Shown piece after piece: positions 9,111 through 18,823 of a DNA stretch of 38,774 nucleotides; within the stretch, counting starts at the first letter, position 1, and every line of letters starts with the position of its first letter. Source of the DNA: Syntrophomonadaceae bacterium (lineage in GTDB: Bacteria > Bacillota > Dethiobacteria > DTU022); the NCBI GenBank assembly GCA_007130825.1, contig SLRT01000026.1:1-38774 (forward strand), written 5' to 3'. A program made the translations under genes and the position numbers. Under the pieces are notes generated by a model, which worked only from the letters and a program-made list of their open reading frames with translations, did no database searches and had not been told where the DNA came from.

Positions 9111-9986
9111 TCATTGTTCGCTCAGGCGCCGGACAGCCTCAAATGCAGCACGCGGCAGCAGGGCGCGGATTATCTGTTTCCGGTATGCCTCAGTAGTGCG
9201 GAAACTTGTTCTGGGACTTGACTCAGTAACAGCCATATTACCCGCTTCTTCCCACATTGCGCTGCTTCGCAGGGGTTTTCCGGCAATATACTCCTCGGTT
9301 TTAATCGCCCGAATCGGAGTGGGAGCAGCGAGCGTCAGGCCGATCCTCGCCTCTTTGCATACATCCGCTCTGCCATCGGAAACCAGAACCAGGGCGATAC
9401 CGAGTAAAGGCAGGTCCATTGCTTTACGCCGGGTATGCTTGATATAGCGGGAACACGATCCCGAAGGGAGTTCCGGAACGATAATTTCTTTTAATATTTC
9501 ATTGTCGGCCAGTGCGGTATCCCCCGGCCCGCGGAAAAACTCTTTGATCGGCATGCTCCTTTCCCCATCCGGTCCTTCAAACAGCAACTCGGCATCAAGG
9601 GCCATTAAAGGTCCGGCCGTATCCGCAGAAGGTGCGGCATTGCAGATATTTCCTCCGACAGTAGCCAGGTTGCGGACCTGGACCGACCCCAGGTTGGCAA
9701 CAGCGTCAGCCAGCAGAGAAAAATTATCCCGGATCGGCTTTGAGTATTCAATTGCCCGGTGTGTGACCATGGCGCCGATTCTCAGTTCTCCACCGGTATA
9801 TTTAATCTCGTTAATTCCCGGAACTCCCTGCAGGGAAATGACGTGTTCCGGTTCACACTTGCCCTGTTTCATCTTAACAACCAGGTCGGTTCCGCCAGCA
9901 ACAACCCTGGCCTGGGTCCCATAATCATTTAACAGCCTTACCGCATCCCCGATCGATCTTGGTTCGTGATAAGTGAACCTTTTCAA
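9111..9986 (-). CDS. Xanthine dehydrogenase family FAD-binding subunit
   Basis: 291 aa; VVAGGTDLVVKMK and NLATVGGNICNAAPSADTAGPLMAL; no extra Cys-rich insertion of the 4-hydroxybenzoyl-CoA reductase type seen. Confidence 0.94.
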   Translation of the reverse strand: MKRFTYHEPRSIGDAVRLLNDYGTQARVVAGGTDLVVKMKQGKCEPEHVISLQGVPGINEIKYTGGELRIGAMVTHRAIEYSKPIRDNFSLLADAVANLGSVQVRNLATVGGNICNAAPSADTAGPLMALDAELLFEGPDGERSMPIKEFFRGPGDTALADNEILKEIIVPELPSGSCSRYIKHTRRKAMDLPLLGIALVLVSDGRADVCKEARIGLTLAAPTPIRAIKTEEYIAGKPLRSSAMWEEAGNMAVTESSPRTSFRTTEAYRKQIIRALLPRAAFEAVRRLSEQ

Positions 9987-10028
9987 TGCTTATCCCTCCT
10001 CAGCCTTGTTTCCACGCGCCGGGATTCG

Positions 10029-11792
10029 CTACCTTTTTTTACGCAGTTCGGCGGTGGCCTTATCATCCACGGCCCCGGTTTTTTCGTCAATTACAACTCC
10101 ATAATGTTTCCTGGCGTTTTCAACCGAGACAACCCCGTTTTTCACATCGGCAAGGACTTTCTCCGCCGGGCGCAAGAAGGGTTCGCCATAACCGCCCCCG
10201 CCGCCGGCATGCTGAAACCAAATTGTTCCCTTCGGCACGTCCGGAACCAGCTCCTTGCTCCTCGGGACATGCACCTTTCCGTCCGGATAGCGCATTTCAA
10301 TCCTGTTCAGAGAACCTTCCCTGCCTCCATACAGGCCGAACGCAGGCTCGACATCCCCATCTCCAAAAATTACGCATTTAATATTTTCACCCTTAATGGC
10401 AAATTCGGTCTCCACGCCAAGACCGCCGCGCCACTGACCGGCTCCCGCAGAATCACTAAGATATTCATGCCTGATCAGCAGATGCGGATCTTGCAGTTCA
10501 AACATCTCATAATCCTGCGCCAGCACACCTCCGGAGGCATCAATCATACCGATATGATCGTAGCCGTCAAAACCGTGCGTTCCTCCCGAACCACCCTTCA
10601 TACCGAGGAAAAGAATATCCACATACGGAGTGCCTTTCCGGGGATCAATACCGGTCACGTTGCCGCACAGCAGGTGGTTCCAACCGGCGGTAACCCGCTC
10701 CGGTATGCTTGGCGCAAGGGCCCGGATAATCGCATCCGCAATTTGCGGACAGAGGTGATTGCCGAAGGTTGTCGCAGCGGGAAAAGCGGCATTAATAATC
10801 GTCCCCTCCGGAATTATCATCTTAACCGGCCTCGGCATACCATCATTATGAGGTATATCCGGATTGACCATCTGCAGAAAAGTAAGCATCACCGCGGAAG
10901 CCGACGAGGTAAAGGTACCGTTGACAAATGCAGGCGTTTGGGCATCAGTTTTTGAGAAATCAAATGTTATATTTTCGTCTTCCACGGTGATTTTTACCCT
11001 GATCTGGTAGGTTGAACCAACATTTTTACCATCATAATAGACAGTCGATTCTCCCTCATAGACCCCGTTGGGGATAGTTTTAATCTCTGCTTTCATCATT
11101 GCTTCCGTTGAATTATAAAGGTACTCCTTGTGGGTTTCATAAACTTCGAGACCGTACTTTTCAATCAGATCCATCATCCGCCTTTCAGCCAGGGTGCAGC
11201 TTCCTATCTGGGCGGTGATGTCAGCCCGGACGATATCTAAGCGGATATTGGCAAAGATCATGTCCCAAACATCCCGGCGCATCTTTCCTTTTTCGTAAAT
11301 CTTTACCGGGGGAATACGCAGCGCTTCCTGCCAAACCTCAGTGGCATCAGGATTATAGCCTCCGGCTACCGCACCTCCGATATCTGCCTGGTGCCCTTTG
11401 CAGGCGGCCCAGGCGACAAGCTTATCATTTACAAAAATCGGCTTGTAGATGGCCACATCATTATTTTGATTGCCCAGGGAGAAAACATCGTTGTGAATAA
11501 TAACATCCCCGGGGTAAATCTCGTCTCCGAAATAGCTGACTATATACTCGCATACCGGTCCCAAAGAAAACGACAGGATCGGTAAATTCTCGGTCTGCTC
11601 CAGCATTTTACCCGCCCCGTCATAAAGACCGGTGACAAAATCCTTGGCCTCGCAAAGAATCGGTGACCTGGTCGTCCGGGTAATAGCGTGACTCATTTCC
11701 TGGGTAATAGATTTAAAGCGCCTCTGAAGCACCGAAACGAGAATTTTATCGATCTTGACACCCTTTATCACTTCAGCTTTTGTTTCACTCAT
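10029..11792 (-). CDS. Hydantoinase B / oxoprolinase family protein
   Basis: 587 aa; HADIGG-like QADIGGAVAGGYNPDATEVWQEALRIPPVKIYEKG; downstream of and overlapping HyuA. Confidence 0.92.
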   Translation of the reverse strand: MSETKAEVIKGVKIDKILVSVLQRRFKSITQEMSHAITRTTRSPILCEAKDFVTGLYDGAGKMLEQTENLPILSFSLGPVCEYIVSYFGDEIYPGDVIIHNDVFSLGNQNNDVAIYKPIFVNDKLVAWAACKGHQADIGGAVAGGYNPDATEVWQEALRIPPVKIYEKGKMRRDVWDMIFANIRLDIVRADITAQIGSCTLAERRMMDLIEKYGLEVYETHKEYLYNSTEAMMKAEIKTIPNGVYEGESTVYYDGKNVGSTYQIRVKITVEDENITFDFSKTDAQTPAFVNGTFTSSASAVMLTFLQMVNPDIPHNDGMPRPVKMIIPEGTIINAAFPAATTFGNHLCPQIADAIIRALAPSIPERVTAGWNHLLCGNVTGIDPRKGTPYVDILFLGMKGGSGGTHGFDGYDHIGMIDASGGVLAQDYEMFELQDPHLLIRHEYLSDSAGAGQWRGGLGVETEFAIKGENIKCVIFGDGDVEPAFGLYGGREGSLNRIEMRYPDGKVHVPRSKELVPDVPKGTIWFQHAGGGGGYGEPFLRPAEKVLADVKNGVVSVENARKHYGVVIDEKTGAVDDKATAELRKKR

Positions 11793-13894
11793 TTAAAGAT
11801 CCTCCTCGCGAATTCTTCCTCTCTGTCTTTCAGGAAGAGCATAAAACTACCGTAACGGTCCACCAGTAAAGCATATTCAGAGGTTACAAATGTCGTTGTA
11901 TTAACCTGCTCAATGATTGCCGGGCCGGCGATACGGTTGCCATGTTTAAGGCCAAAACCGTCAAATACCGGAAGCTCCGCGAACTTCTTCTCAGCGGGCA
12001 GGTATGCCTCCCGGTGACGTTTAAAGGCTTTCGACGGATCTTCTCCATCAAAAACTTCTTCCATAAATGCCGGCTTCTCAGTGTCGCCAATTGAAGTAAG
12101 GCGGATATTTAATAGTTCAATTGGTGTGCCCTCTTCTTCCAGGGAATAGCCATATAGTAAATTATGCTTCCGGTGAAACTGCCTGGCAATCTCATCAAGA
12201 TTAAAATCATAAACTTCCTCCTGAGTAACCTCGACATTAACCTCATGATACTGTTTAACGTAACGCATTTCCAGGGCATAAATATTTTTGATCCTTTTTT
12301 CGGGTATTCCTTCGCTAAGCAGGCATTCCTTGCCTTCATTTTCCATTTCCCTGAAATAGTTTAAGAAAGTATCTTTTTTTAATTGAGAAAGGGTAGCGGA
12401 ATAAGTGCGGACAAAATCATGCTTCAGGTCGGACATGAGCATCCCGGCCGCACAGAATATCGAAGATTCTTTGGGAACTATAAGCACTGGTATTTCCAGC
12501 TCATGGGCAATCATGCAGGCATGGTTTGGGCCGGCTCCGCCGGCTAATACCAGGGGAAAGTCACGCGGGTCGTCTCCTCGTTTGACCGATACTTCACGGA
12601 CACCGGAAGCCATGTTCACATTGATCACATTATACATACCCGCGGCAGCTTCCACCACGTCGTAATTCAATTTGTCAGCGACATGCGTTTTGATTGCCTG
12701 TTTAGCGCGCTCAAAATTAAGCTTCATTCTTCCGCCGGCAAAGTAATCTGCGTCCAGGTAACCCAGGATCAGATCCGCATCGGTGCATGTCGGCAGTTCT
12801 CCGCCTCGATCGTAGCAGGCGGGGCCCGGTTGTGAACCGGCACTTTGCGGTCCCATCCGCAGCAGTCCGCCCTCGTCAATCCAACCAATACTGCCTCCAC
12901 CGGCGCCGATGGTAACGATATCCAGCATCGGCAGGGCCAGGCGGAGCCTGTTTATATCGCCCTCGGTGGTAACCAGCGGGGTTTTATTCTTGATCAGGGC
13001 CGCGTCAAAACTTGTGCCGCCCATATCTACGGTGATACAATCATCAAAACCGTTAATCGAAGTATAGCTCACCCCTGCCACCGGACCGGCCGCGGGACCG
13101 GAAAGGAGGGTCACTGCCGCTTCGTCCGTAGCAACCTCGGGCGCGACAATACCGCCGTTTGACTGCATGATCAAAAGCGTCCCCTTAAAGTTATTATCCT
13201 TGAGCTTTGCAACCAGGCTCTGCAGATAACGCCTCAGCACAGGGCCGACATACGAGTTTAGCACTGTGGAGCTGACGCGATCATAGAACCGGATCGAAGG
13301 CAGCAGGTTGCTGGAAACAGACAGGTAACTATCCGGCATTTTTTTACTGACAATATCAGCCACCCGCTTTTCGTGCTCTTTGTTGGCAAAAGAATTCATA
13401 AAACAAATTGCCACAGATTCGACCCCTTCTTTTTCAAACAGGTCGACAGCCTCTTCTACACTTTCCGGGTTAAGCGATTCGACAACATCACCCTGGTAAT
13501 CAATCCTTTCCTCCACAGGCTGACGCAGGTAACGGGGCACCAGGGGTACCACGTTAGTATAGCGGTTGTTGTACTGTTCTTCCCTGATTCCCCGCCTCAT
13601 CTCCAGGGCATCGCGCAAGCCTGCGGTAGTCAGAAGGCCTGTTTTTGCCCCGTTATAAGTCAGCACGGCATTCGTGGTCACAGTTGTACCGTGGACAATG
13701 GTCTCAACCTGGTCGAGAAATTGTTCCAAAGAAATACCAAGGTCGCTTCCCATCTCAGAAAGACCGTTTAAAAGCCCGATGGAGGGATCATCAGGGGTAG
13801 AAAGCACTTTATATATTTTGGAGGTCCCGTCTGGAAAAGCCAGCAGGAAATCAGTGAAGGTCCCTCCTACATCAATGCCAATTTTATATTTCAC
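11789..13894 (-). CDS. Hydantoinase A / oxoprolinase family protein
   Basis: 701 aa; IGIDVGGTFTDFLL, VHGTTVTTNAVL, DMGGTSFDAALI; 4-nt overlap with HyuB (11789-11792). Confidence 0.94.
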   Translation of the reverse strand: MKYKIGIDVGGTFTDFLLAFPDGTSKIYKVLSTPDDPSIGLLNGLSEMGSDLGISLEQFLDQVETIVHGTTVTTNAVLTYNGAKTGLLTTAGLRDALEMRRGIREEQYNNRYTNVVPLVPRYLRQPVEERIDYQGDVVESLNPESVEEAVDLFEKEGVESVAICFMNSFANKEHEKRVADIVSKKMPDSYLSVSSNLLPSIRFYDRVSSTVLNSYVGPVLRRYLQSLVAKLKDNNFKGTLLIMQSNGGIVAPEVATDEAAVTLLSGPAAGPVAGVSYTSINGFDDCITVDMGGTSFDAALIKNKTPLVTTEGDINRLRLALPMLDIVTIGAGGGSIGWIDEGGLLRMGPQSAGSQPGPACYDRGGELPTCTDADLILGYLDADYFAGGRMKLNFERAKQAIKTHVADKLNYDVVEAAAGMYNVINVNMASGVREVSVKRGDDPRDFPLVLAGGAGPNHACMIAHELEIPVLIVPKESSIFCAAGMLMSDLKHDFVRTYSATLSQLKKDTFLNYFREMENEGKECLLSEGIPEKRIKNIYALEMRYVKQYHEVNVEVTQEEVYDFNLDEIARQFHRKHNLLYGYSLEEEGTPIELLNIRLTSIGDTEKPAFMEEVFDGEDPSKAFKRHREAYLPAEKKFAELPVFDGFGLKHGNRIAGPAIIEQVNTTTFVTSEYALLVDRYGSFMLFLKDREEEFARRIFK

Positions 13895-13982
13895 TATTTC
13901 GCCTCCTTGTTTGCTCTTAAACCCCCGCCTGAACAGCGGAGCGTTACTTTACTACCGGCATTTCACCGGCCGGAATATGCGT

Positions 13983-15605
13983 TTAAAATATTGACGGTTC
14001 ATTATATACCCCATAAACCTCTTTAAACACAGAAGTCATTTCACCGACAGTGGCGTAAGCTTTTACCGCTTCCACCAGGTAAGGCATCACATTATCCCCG
14101 GCTTTGGCCGCTGTTTCCAAATCCTTCAAAGTCCGCTCTACGGCCCTCGAATCTCGCGTTCGCCTCACTTCGTTTAATCTTTCCACCTGTTCATCCAGCG
14201 CCCTGGGATCGTATTCGTGGAGCTCTACTTCTTTTTCTTCTTCTTCAACCACGTACTTGTTAACGCCCACTTTTGGAAGTGTCCCATCCTGGATCGATTT
14301 TTCCTGCTGGTAGGCCAGTTTGGCCACTTCTCTTTGCACATAACCGCTGGCGACTGCTTCAGCCATGCCGCCGACCTCTTCGACCTTGTGCATCTCTTCT
14401 ATTATCAGTTTTTCCATCTGGTCCGTTAAAGACTCTACATAGTAAGAACCGCCAAGCGGATCAACTGTATCCCGCAGGCCCATTTCTTCTTGAAGGATAT
14501 GACTGGTCATCAGTGATATTAACGCTGCCTTCGGGGTAGGGATGGTGTAGGCTTCATCGTAAGAACAAAGAGCCATAGTCTGGGTTCCGCTGAGAGCGGA
14601 AATCAGAGCATAATAGGCTCCGCGCACAATATTGTTTTCAGGCTGCTGCTTGGTCAAACCTGCGCCCCCTCCTCCGGCCAGCATACGAAACTGCAGGGAA
14701 CGCTGCTTTTCCGCACCGTAGCGATCCTTAATTATTTTAGCCCACAGCCGGCGGGCGGCACGGAACTTGGCAATCTGTTCAAACAAGTTTCCGTATATAT
14801 CGAGGTTAAATGATAACCGGCCGACGAAATCGTCAATATTCAGGCCCCGCTCAAGGACATGGTCAATATAGCTGATTGCAATCTCAAAAGCATAAGAAAT
14901 CTCCTGGACCGGGCTGGCCCCGGACTCACGAATATGGTAACCACAAATGCTGACCGGGTATGTGCGCGGCATCCATTTGGAGCTATACTCAATGGTGTCG
15001 CCGATCAGTTTGATCGAAGGTTCTACCGGAAAAATCCACATCCCGCGGCCAACCATCTCCTTTAGAATATCATTTTGCGGAGTTGCGCTGATCCGGTCCA
15101 GGGGAAAGCCATATTTTTCCGCTACAGCCTGGTACATGGCCAGCATGATCGAAGCCACGGCATTGATCGTCAGGCCACTGCCGATAGAATCCATCTTGAT
15201 TCCCTCAAAAGCAGTTTCAAAATCACGCAGTGTATCGACAGCCATCCCCACTCTTCCCACTTCGCCTTCGGCCTGGGGATCATCGGAATCCAGGCCCATT
15301 TGGGTCGGCAGGTCGAAAGCCACATTTAAACCGGTCTGGCCATGCTCAATCAGGTATTTAAAGCGTTCATTAGTTTCTTGGGGAGAGCCAAAGCCGGAGT
15401 ACTGCCGGGTGGTCCAGGGACGGTTTCTAAACATCTCCGGGTGGATTCCGCGGGTAAAAGGAAATTCTCCGGAGTTGCCAATGTCCCGGTCGTAGTCAAT
15501 ATGGGCAACATCTTCGGGAGTATAGATCGTTTTTACTTTTATGCCCGACTCCAGTATGGCTTCCTTGATCTTTTCGCCTTCCTTAATATACTTTGCTCCA
15601 CTCAT
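13983..15605 (-). CDS. Methylmalonyl-CoA mutase-family large (catalytic) subunit
   Basis: 540 aa; RPWTTRQYSGFGSPQETNERFKYL, FDLPTQMGLDSD, SICGYHIRESGA; no C-terminal B12 domain, which is encoded separately at 15639. Confidence 0.93.
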   Translation of the reverse strand: MSGAKYIKEGEKIKEAILESGIKVKTIYTPEDVAHIDYDRDIGNSGEFPFTRGIHPEMFRNRPWTTRQYSGFGSPQETNERFKYLIEHGQTGLNVAFDLPTQMGLDSDDPQAEGEVGRVGMAVDTLRDFETAFEGIKMDSIGSGLTINAVASIMLAMYQAVAEKYGFPLDRISATPQNDILKEMVGRGMWIFPVEPSIKLIGDTIEYSSKWMPRTYPVSICGYHIRESGASPVQEISYAFEIAISYIDHVLERGLNIDDFVGRLSFNLDIYGNLFEQIAKFRAARRLWAKIIKDRYGAEKQRSLQFRMLAGGGGAGLTKQQPENNIVRGAYYALISALSGTQTMALCSYDEAYTIPTPKAALISLMTSHILQEEMGLRDTVDPLGGSYYVESLTDQMEKLIIEEMHKVEEVGGMAEAVASGYVQREVAKLAYQQEKSIQDGTLPKVGVNKYVVEEEEKEVELHEYDPRALDEQVERLNEVRRTRDSRAVERTLKDLETAAKAGDNVMPYLVEAVKAYATVGEMTSVFKEVYGVYNEPSIF

Positions 15606-15638
15606 TATTTTTCCTCCTAACCGTTGATCACCATGAAG

Positions 15639-16055
15639 TTAAAGAGCCTGGCGGAGGCCGGGAAGCCCTTCTTTAAAGAAACTTTCGATCTCTTCAAAAG
15701 AAGTCCCGCCGGGGAAAACGGCCTTTGCCCCCAGCGCTTTTAATTTCGCCACATCTCTCGACGGGATAACCCCTCCCACGGTAACGACGATCCCTTCTGC
15801 CCCTGCGTCGTTTAACTGCTTCATCAGTTTTTCGGTGATCGGAATATGCGCCCCGGTAAGAATACTGAGGCCGATCACGTCCACATCTTCCTGAACAGCG
15901 GCAGAAACAATTTCCTCCACGCTTTTATGCAGCCCGGTGTAAATCACATCCATGCCGATGTCTTTCAATAAGTAGGAAATTACTTTGGCCCCCCGATCAT
16001 GACCGTCAAGGCCTGGCTTAGCTACAAGAACACGAAATCTTTTCTTTTCACTCAC
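15639..16055 (-). CDS. Cobalamin-binding small subunit of acyl-CoA mutase
   Basis: 138 aa; VAKPGLDGHDRGAKVI (DxHxxG) and GLSILTGAH. Confidence 0.94.
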   Translation of the reverse strand: MSEKKRFRVLVAKPGLDGHDRGAKVISYLLKDIGMDVIYTGLHKSVEEIVSAAVQEDVDVIGLSILTGAHIPITEKLMKQLNDAGAEGIVVTVGGVIPSRDVAKLKALGAKAVFPGGTSFEEIESFFKEGLPGLRQAL

Positions 16056-16317
16056 AGTGTCGGCACCCCTTCACTTAAAGAAATAGATAACCAACTCTCC
16101 ACTTGCTCATTTCACTAACGTCATATTAGCAAAAACTCATTATCAAAAACAATAACCCAATCTATCATTATTCTAGCACAATAATTAATAAGCAACTATG
16201 TGTGTTTTTAACAAATATACAGCACTCCTTTAGTCCTGATAGCACAAACAGCACCATAAACCGGTTAAGAATTACTGTTCCGGCAATAACCGCCCCTGTT
16301 AATAAAAGGGAAAACTA

Positions 16318-17463
16318 TTATTGGGCTGCTTGGTCCAATAGCTCTCCGGCTATTAACGAACGCTGGACCAGGCCGATGCCTCCGTATATTTGCAGCGTTT
16401 TGGCATCCCGCATGTATTTTTCAACCGGGTAATCCTTGGTATAACCGTAGCCTCCCAAAACCTGAACGGCATCTGTGGTAATCCGCATCGTTGACTCTGT
16501 AGCCACAAGCTTGGCAATAGCAGCCTGGCTGCCGCAGGCAAAACCCTGGTCGATCATCCAGGCTGCCCGATAGACCAAAAACCGCGCTGCTTCAATTCCC
16601 GCAACCATATCCGCCAGCATAAACTGAATGGCCTGGTTGGCAGCGATCGGCTTGCCGAACTGGACCCTTTCCCGGGCAAACCTCATTGCTTCTTCCATTG
16701 CCGCCCGGGCAAGACCCACGCTGATAGCTCCAACACAAACCCCGGTCATATCAGACGCCTGATCAGCCAATACGCCGCCCTCTCCTTCTTTGCCGATCAA
16801 ATTCTCAGCAGGCACCCTGGCATCTTTAAAATCGACACAGGCGGTATCGGCCGCCCGAAGACCTATTTTAGTTTCAGGTTTGCCGATGGAAACTCCGTCG
16901 GAACCTGCAGCCGTCAGAAAAGCGGAAACTTGATCAGGCTCTCCTGTGTCATTTCGAGCAAAAACAACCAAATAATCGGCATTAGAAGCACCGATCACAA
17001 AAGATTTGTTGCCATTCAGCAAAAAGCTGTCGCCGTCACGCCTGTAATTAGCAGCCAGCTTTTTTATATTGGACCCGGCCGCGGGTTCATTTAAAGCCAA
17101 AGAAACCAGTTTACCCTGATCACAGATTTCGTTAAGGTATTTTTCCTTCAGAGCCTTAGAACCGCCGCAAACGACTGGAAAAAGGGCAATGCCGCTGCCG
17201 GTAACCCCGGTCGCCACCCCGGCGCACCCGCGGGCCAACTCTTCGGCGACCACTGCTGCAGAAAGGTTATCTATTCCCGGTCCCCCGTAGTCTTCAGGAA
17301 CAGTCAGGTTGGTAAGCCCCAATTGATCCAGTTTTTTGAAAATATCACCGGGAAAAAGTTCTGCTTCATCAAGCTCAGCGGCAACAGGTGCGATCTCTTT
17401 TACAGTAAAATCACAGACCATTTTTTTTATGGTTTCTTGTTCTTCATTAAGTTTAAAGTCCAT
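16318..17463 (-). CDS. Acyl-CoA dehydrogenase-family protein with divergent active site
   Basis: 381 aa ACAD fold (NEEQETIKKMVCDF, VPEDYGGPGID, RVQFGKPIAANQAIQFMLADM) but C-terminal motif is IYGGIGLVQR instead of IYEGTxxIQR. Confidence 0.9.
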   Translation of the reverse strand: MDFKLNEEQETIKKMVCDFTVKEIAPVAAELDEAELFPGDIFKKLDQLGLTNLTVPEDYGGPGIDNLSAAVVAEELARGCAGVATGVTGSGIALFPVVCGGSKALKEKYLNEICDQGKLVSLALNEPAAGSNIKKLAANYRRDGDSFLLNGNKSFVIGASNADYLVVFARNDTGEPDQVSAFLTAAGSDGVSIGKPETKIGLRAADTACVDFKDARVPAENLIGKEGEGGVLADQASDMTGVCVGAISVGLARAAMEEAMRFARERVQFGKPIAANQAIQFMLADMVAGIEAARFLVYRAAWMIDQGFACGSQAAIAKLVATESTMRITTDAVQVLGGYGYTKDYPVEKYMRDAKTLQIYGGIGLVQRSLIAGELLDQAAQ

Positions 17464-17552
17464 ACTTACTACCCCCGTTCACCAAACTATCGACCTAAAT
17501 ACTATAAAACTCGATTTTTTAAAAAACATGACGCTGCACCTAAAAAGTCCGC

Positions 17553-18779
17553 TTATATGATTTTGCTATCGCGAAGCGCTTTTAAATCCTCCGGGGTCAT
17601 CCCCATTTTGTCGCGGTAAATCTCCTCGTTATGCTCACCGAGACGGGGCGGAAAACTCAGGTTTTTATCCGCAGTTTTCAGGTATGGGGTCATATGGGGA
17701 GGAGGAGCAAGGGTCAGCGCAGTTCCGCTTTGTTTATCTTTACTAACAAGGATATTTTTTTGCACAACCGGTTCTTCAAGGACCTCAGGAATCGTATTGA
17801 CTCTGGAAATAGCTACTTTTACCTCGTTAAACAGTTTAATCAATTCGTCAGTGGAAAAGGTGGCGGTGATTTCTTCTATGGCCCGGTTGAGGTTGTCGAC
17901 ATCGGCAATGCGCCCGGCATTGCGCTTATATTCATCTTTAGCCAGATGCTTAAAAGCGGGGATAGCGGTTACCGACTCCCATTGCCGATCATTGCCCACG
18001 GCAATATAAACATAGCCGTCCCGCGTCTGATAAACAGAAACCGGGGCGAAGAATTCGTGGGTATTGCCGCGTCGGGTAACATGTTTATCGAAGCTTTTCG
18101 CCAGGCAAATTGGAACGGTAAGCCATGATACCGTACTTTCAAACATGGCCATATCAATCCTTGAACCCTCTTTTGTCAGCGCCTTATTTAACAGCGCTTT
18201 CATAATCAGGCCGTAAGTATGCTCGCTCGTACCCATATCAGGAAGCGGGATCCCGGTAACCAGGGGGTTTCCGTCCTTTTCTCCTGTGAGTTCCATCAAA
18301 CCGCCCCGTGCCTGTAAAATCGGATCGTATGCGGCTTCGTTGGAATCAGGTCCAAAACCGGTAATTCCCACCCAGATGAGATCTTTTTTTGCCGCTGAAA
18401 GGATATCATAATCTATTCCCAATTTCATGTAATTCCGCGGCAGCTGGTTGGTGATAAATATATCCACGTCTAATTTGTCAATAAGCTCTTTTAAGATATC
18501 CTGCCCTTTTGTTTCGGCAAGGTTAAGGGTAATATCCTTTTTCCCGGCATTAATGGCCAAAAAATAGGTATTCATACCCTCCTCGTTTAAACGGTTATCG
18601 CCAATGAAGCGATTCGGATCCGGCATTGCGGGGTTCTCCACCCGGATCACCTTCATCCCGTCCTGGGCCAGCCGATAGCTGAGATAAGGGGCCACCGTAG
18701 CCTGTTCCAGGGTAAGAACCGTTACATCTTTAAAAATGCTTTCATCCATTGCCGGCACCTCCTTTCTTAAAACGTACAT
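17553..18779 (-). CDS. CaiB/BaiF family (type III) CoA-transferase
   Basis: 408 aa; DVTVLTLEQATVAPYLSYRLAQDGMKVIRVENP, NAGKKDITLNL, and candidate catalytic Asp in PLPDMGTS. Translation likely starts at MDESIFKDV (about 18749). Confidence 0.92.
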   Translation of the reverse strand: MYVLRKEVPAMDESIFKDVTVLTLEQATVAPYLSYRLAQDGMKVIRVENPAMPDPNRFIGDNRLNEEGMNTYFLAINAGKKDITLNLAETKGQDILKELIDKLDVDIFITNQLPRNYMKLGIDYDILSAAKKDLIWVGITGFGPDSNEAAYDPILQARGGLMELTGEKDGNPLVTGIPLPDMGTSEHTYGLIMKALLNKALTKEGSRIDMAMFESTVSWLTVPICLAKSFDKHVTRRGNTHEFFAPVSVYQTRDGYVYIAVGNDRQWESVTAIPAFKHLAKDEYKRNAGRIADVDNLNRAIEEITATFSTDELIKLFNEVKVAISRVNTIPEVLEEPVVQKNILVSKDKQSGTALTLAPPPHMTPYLKTADKNLSFPPRLGEHNEEIYRDKMGMTPEDLKALRDSKII

Positions 18780-18823
18780 TAATTTAATCGTGCTGGTTAA
18801 TTAAAGACTGCGCCACTTTTTCA

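Noticed and set aside
9966-10955. 329-aa plus-strand ORF antisense to HyuB
   Set aside because: Low-complexity shadow-type translation with no recognisable motif; the opposite strand encodes a clear HyuB.
15606-16317. Possible cobalamin riboswitch near the mutase genes
   Set aside because: No B12-box-like sequence or plausible leader fold was seen; would need an Rfam covariance search.
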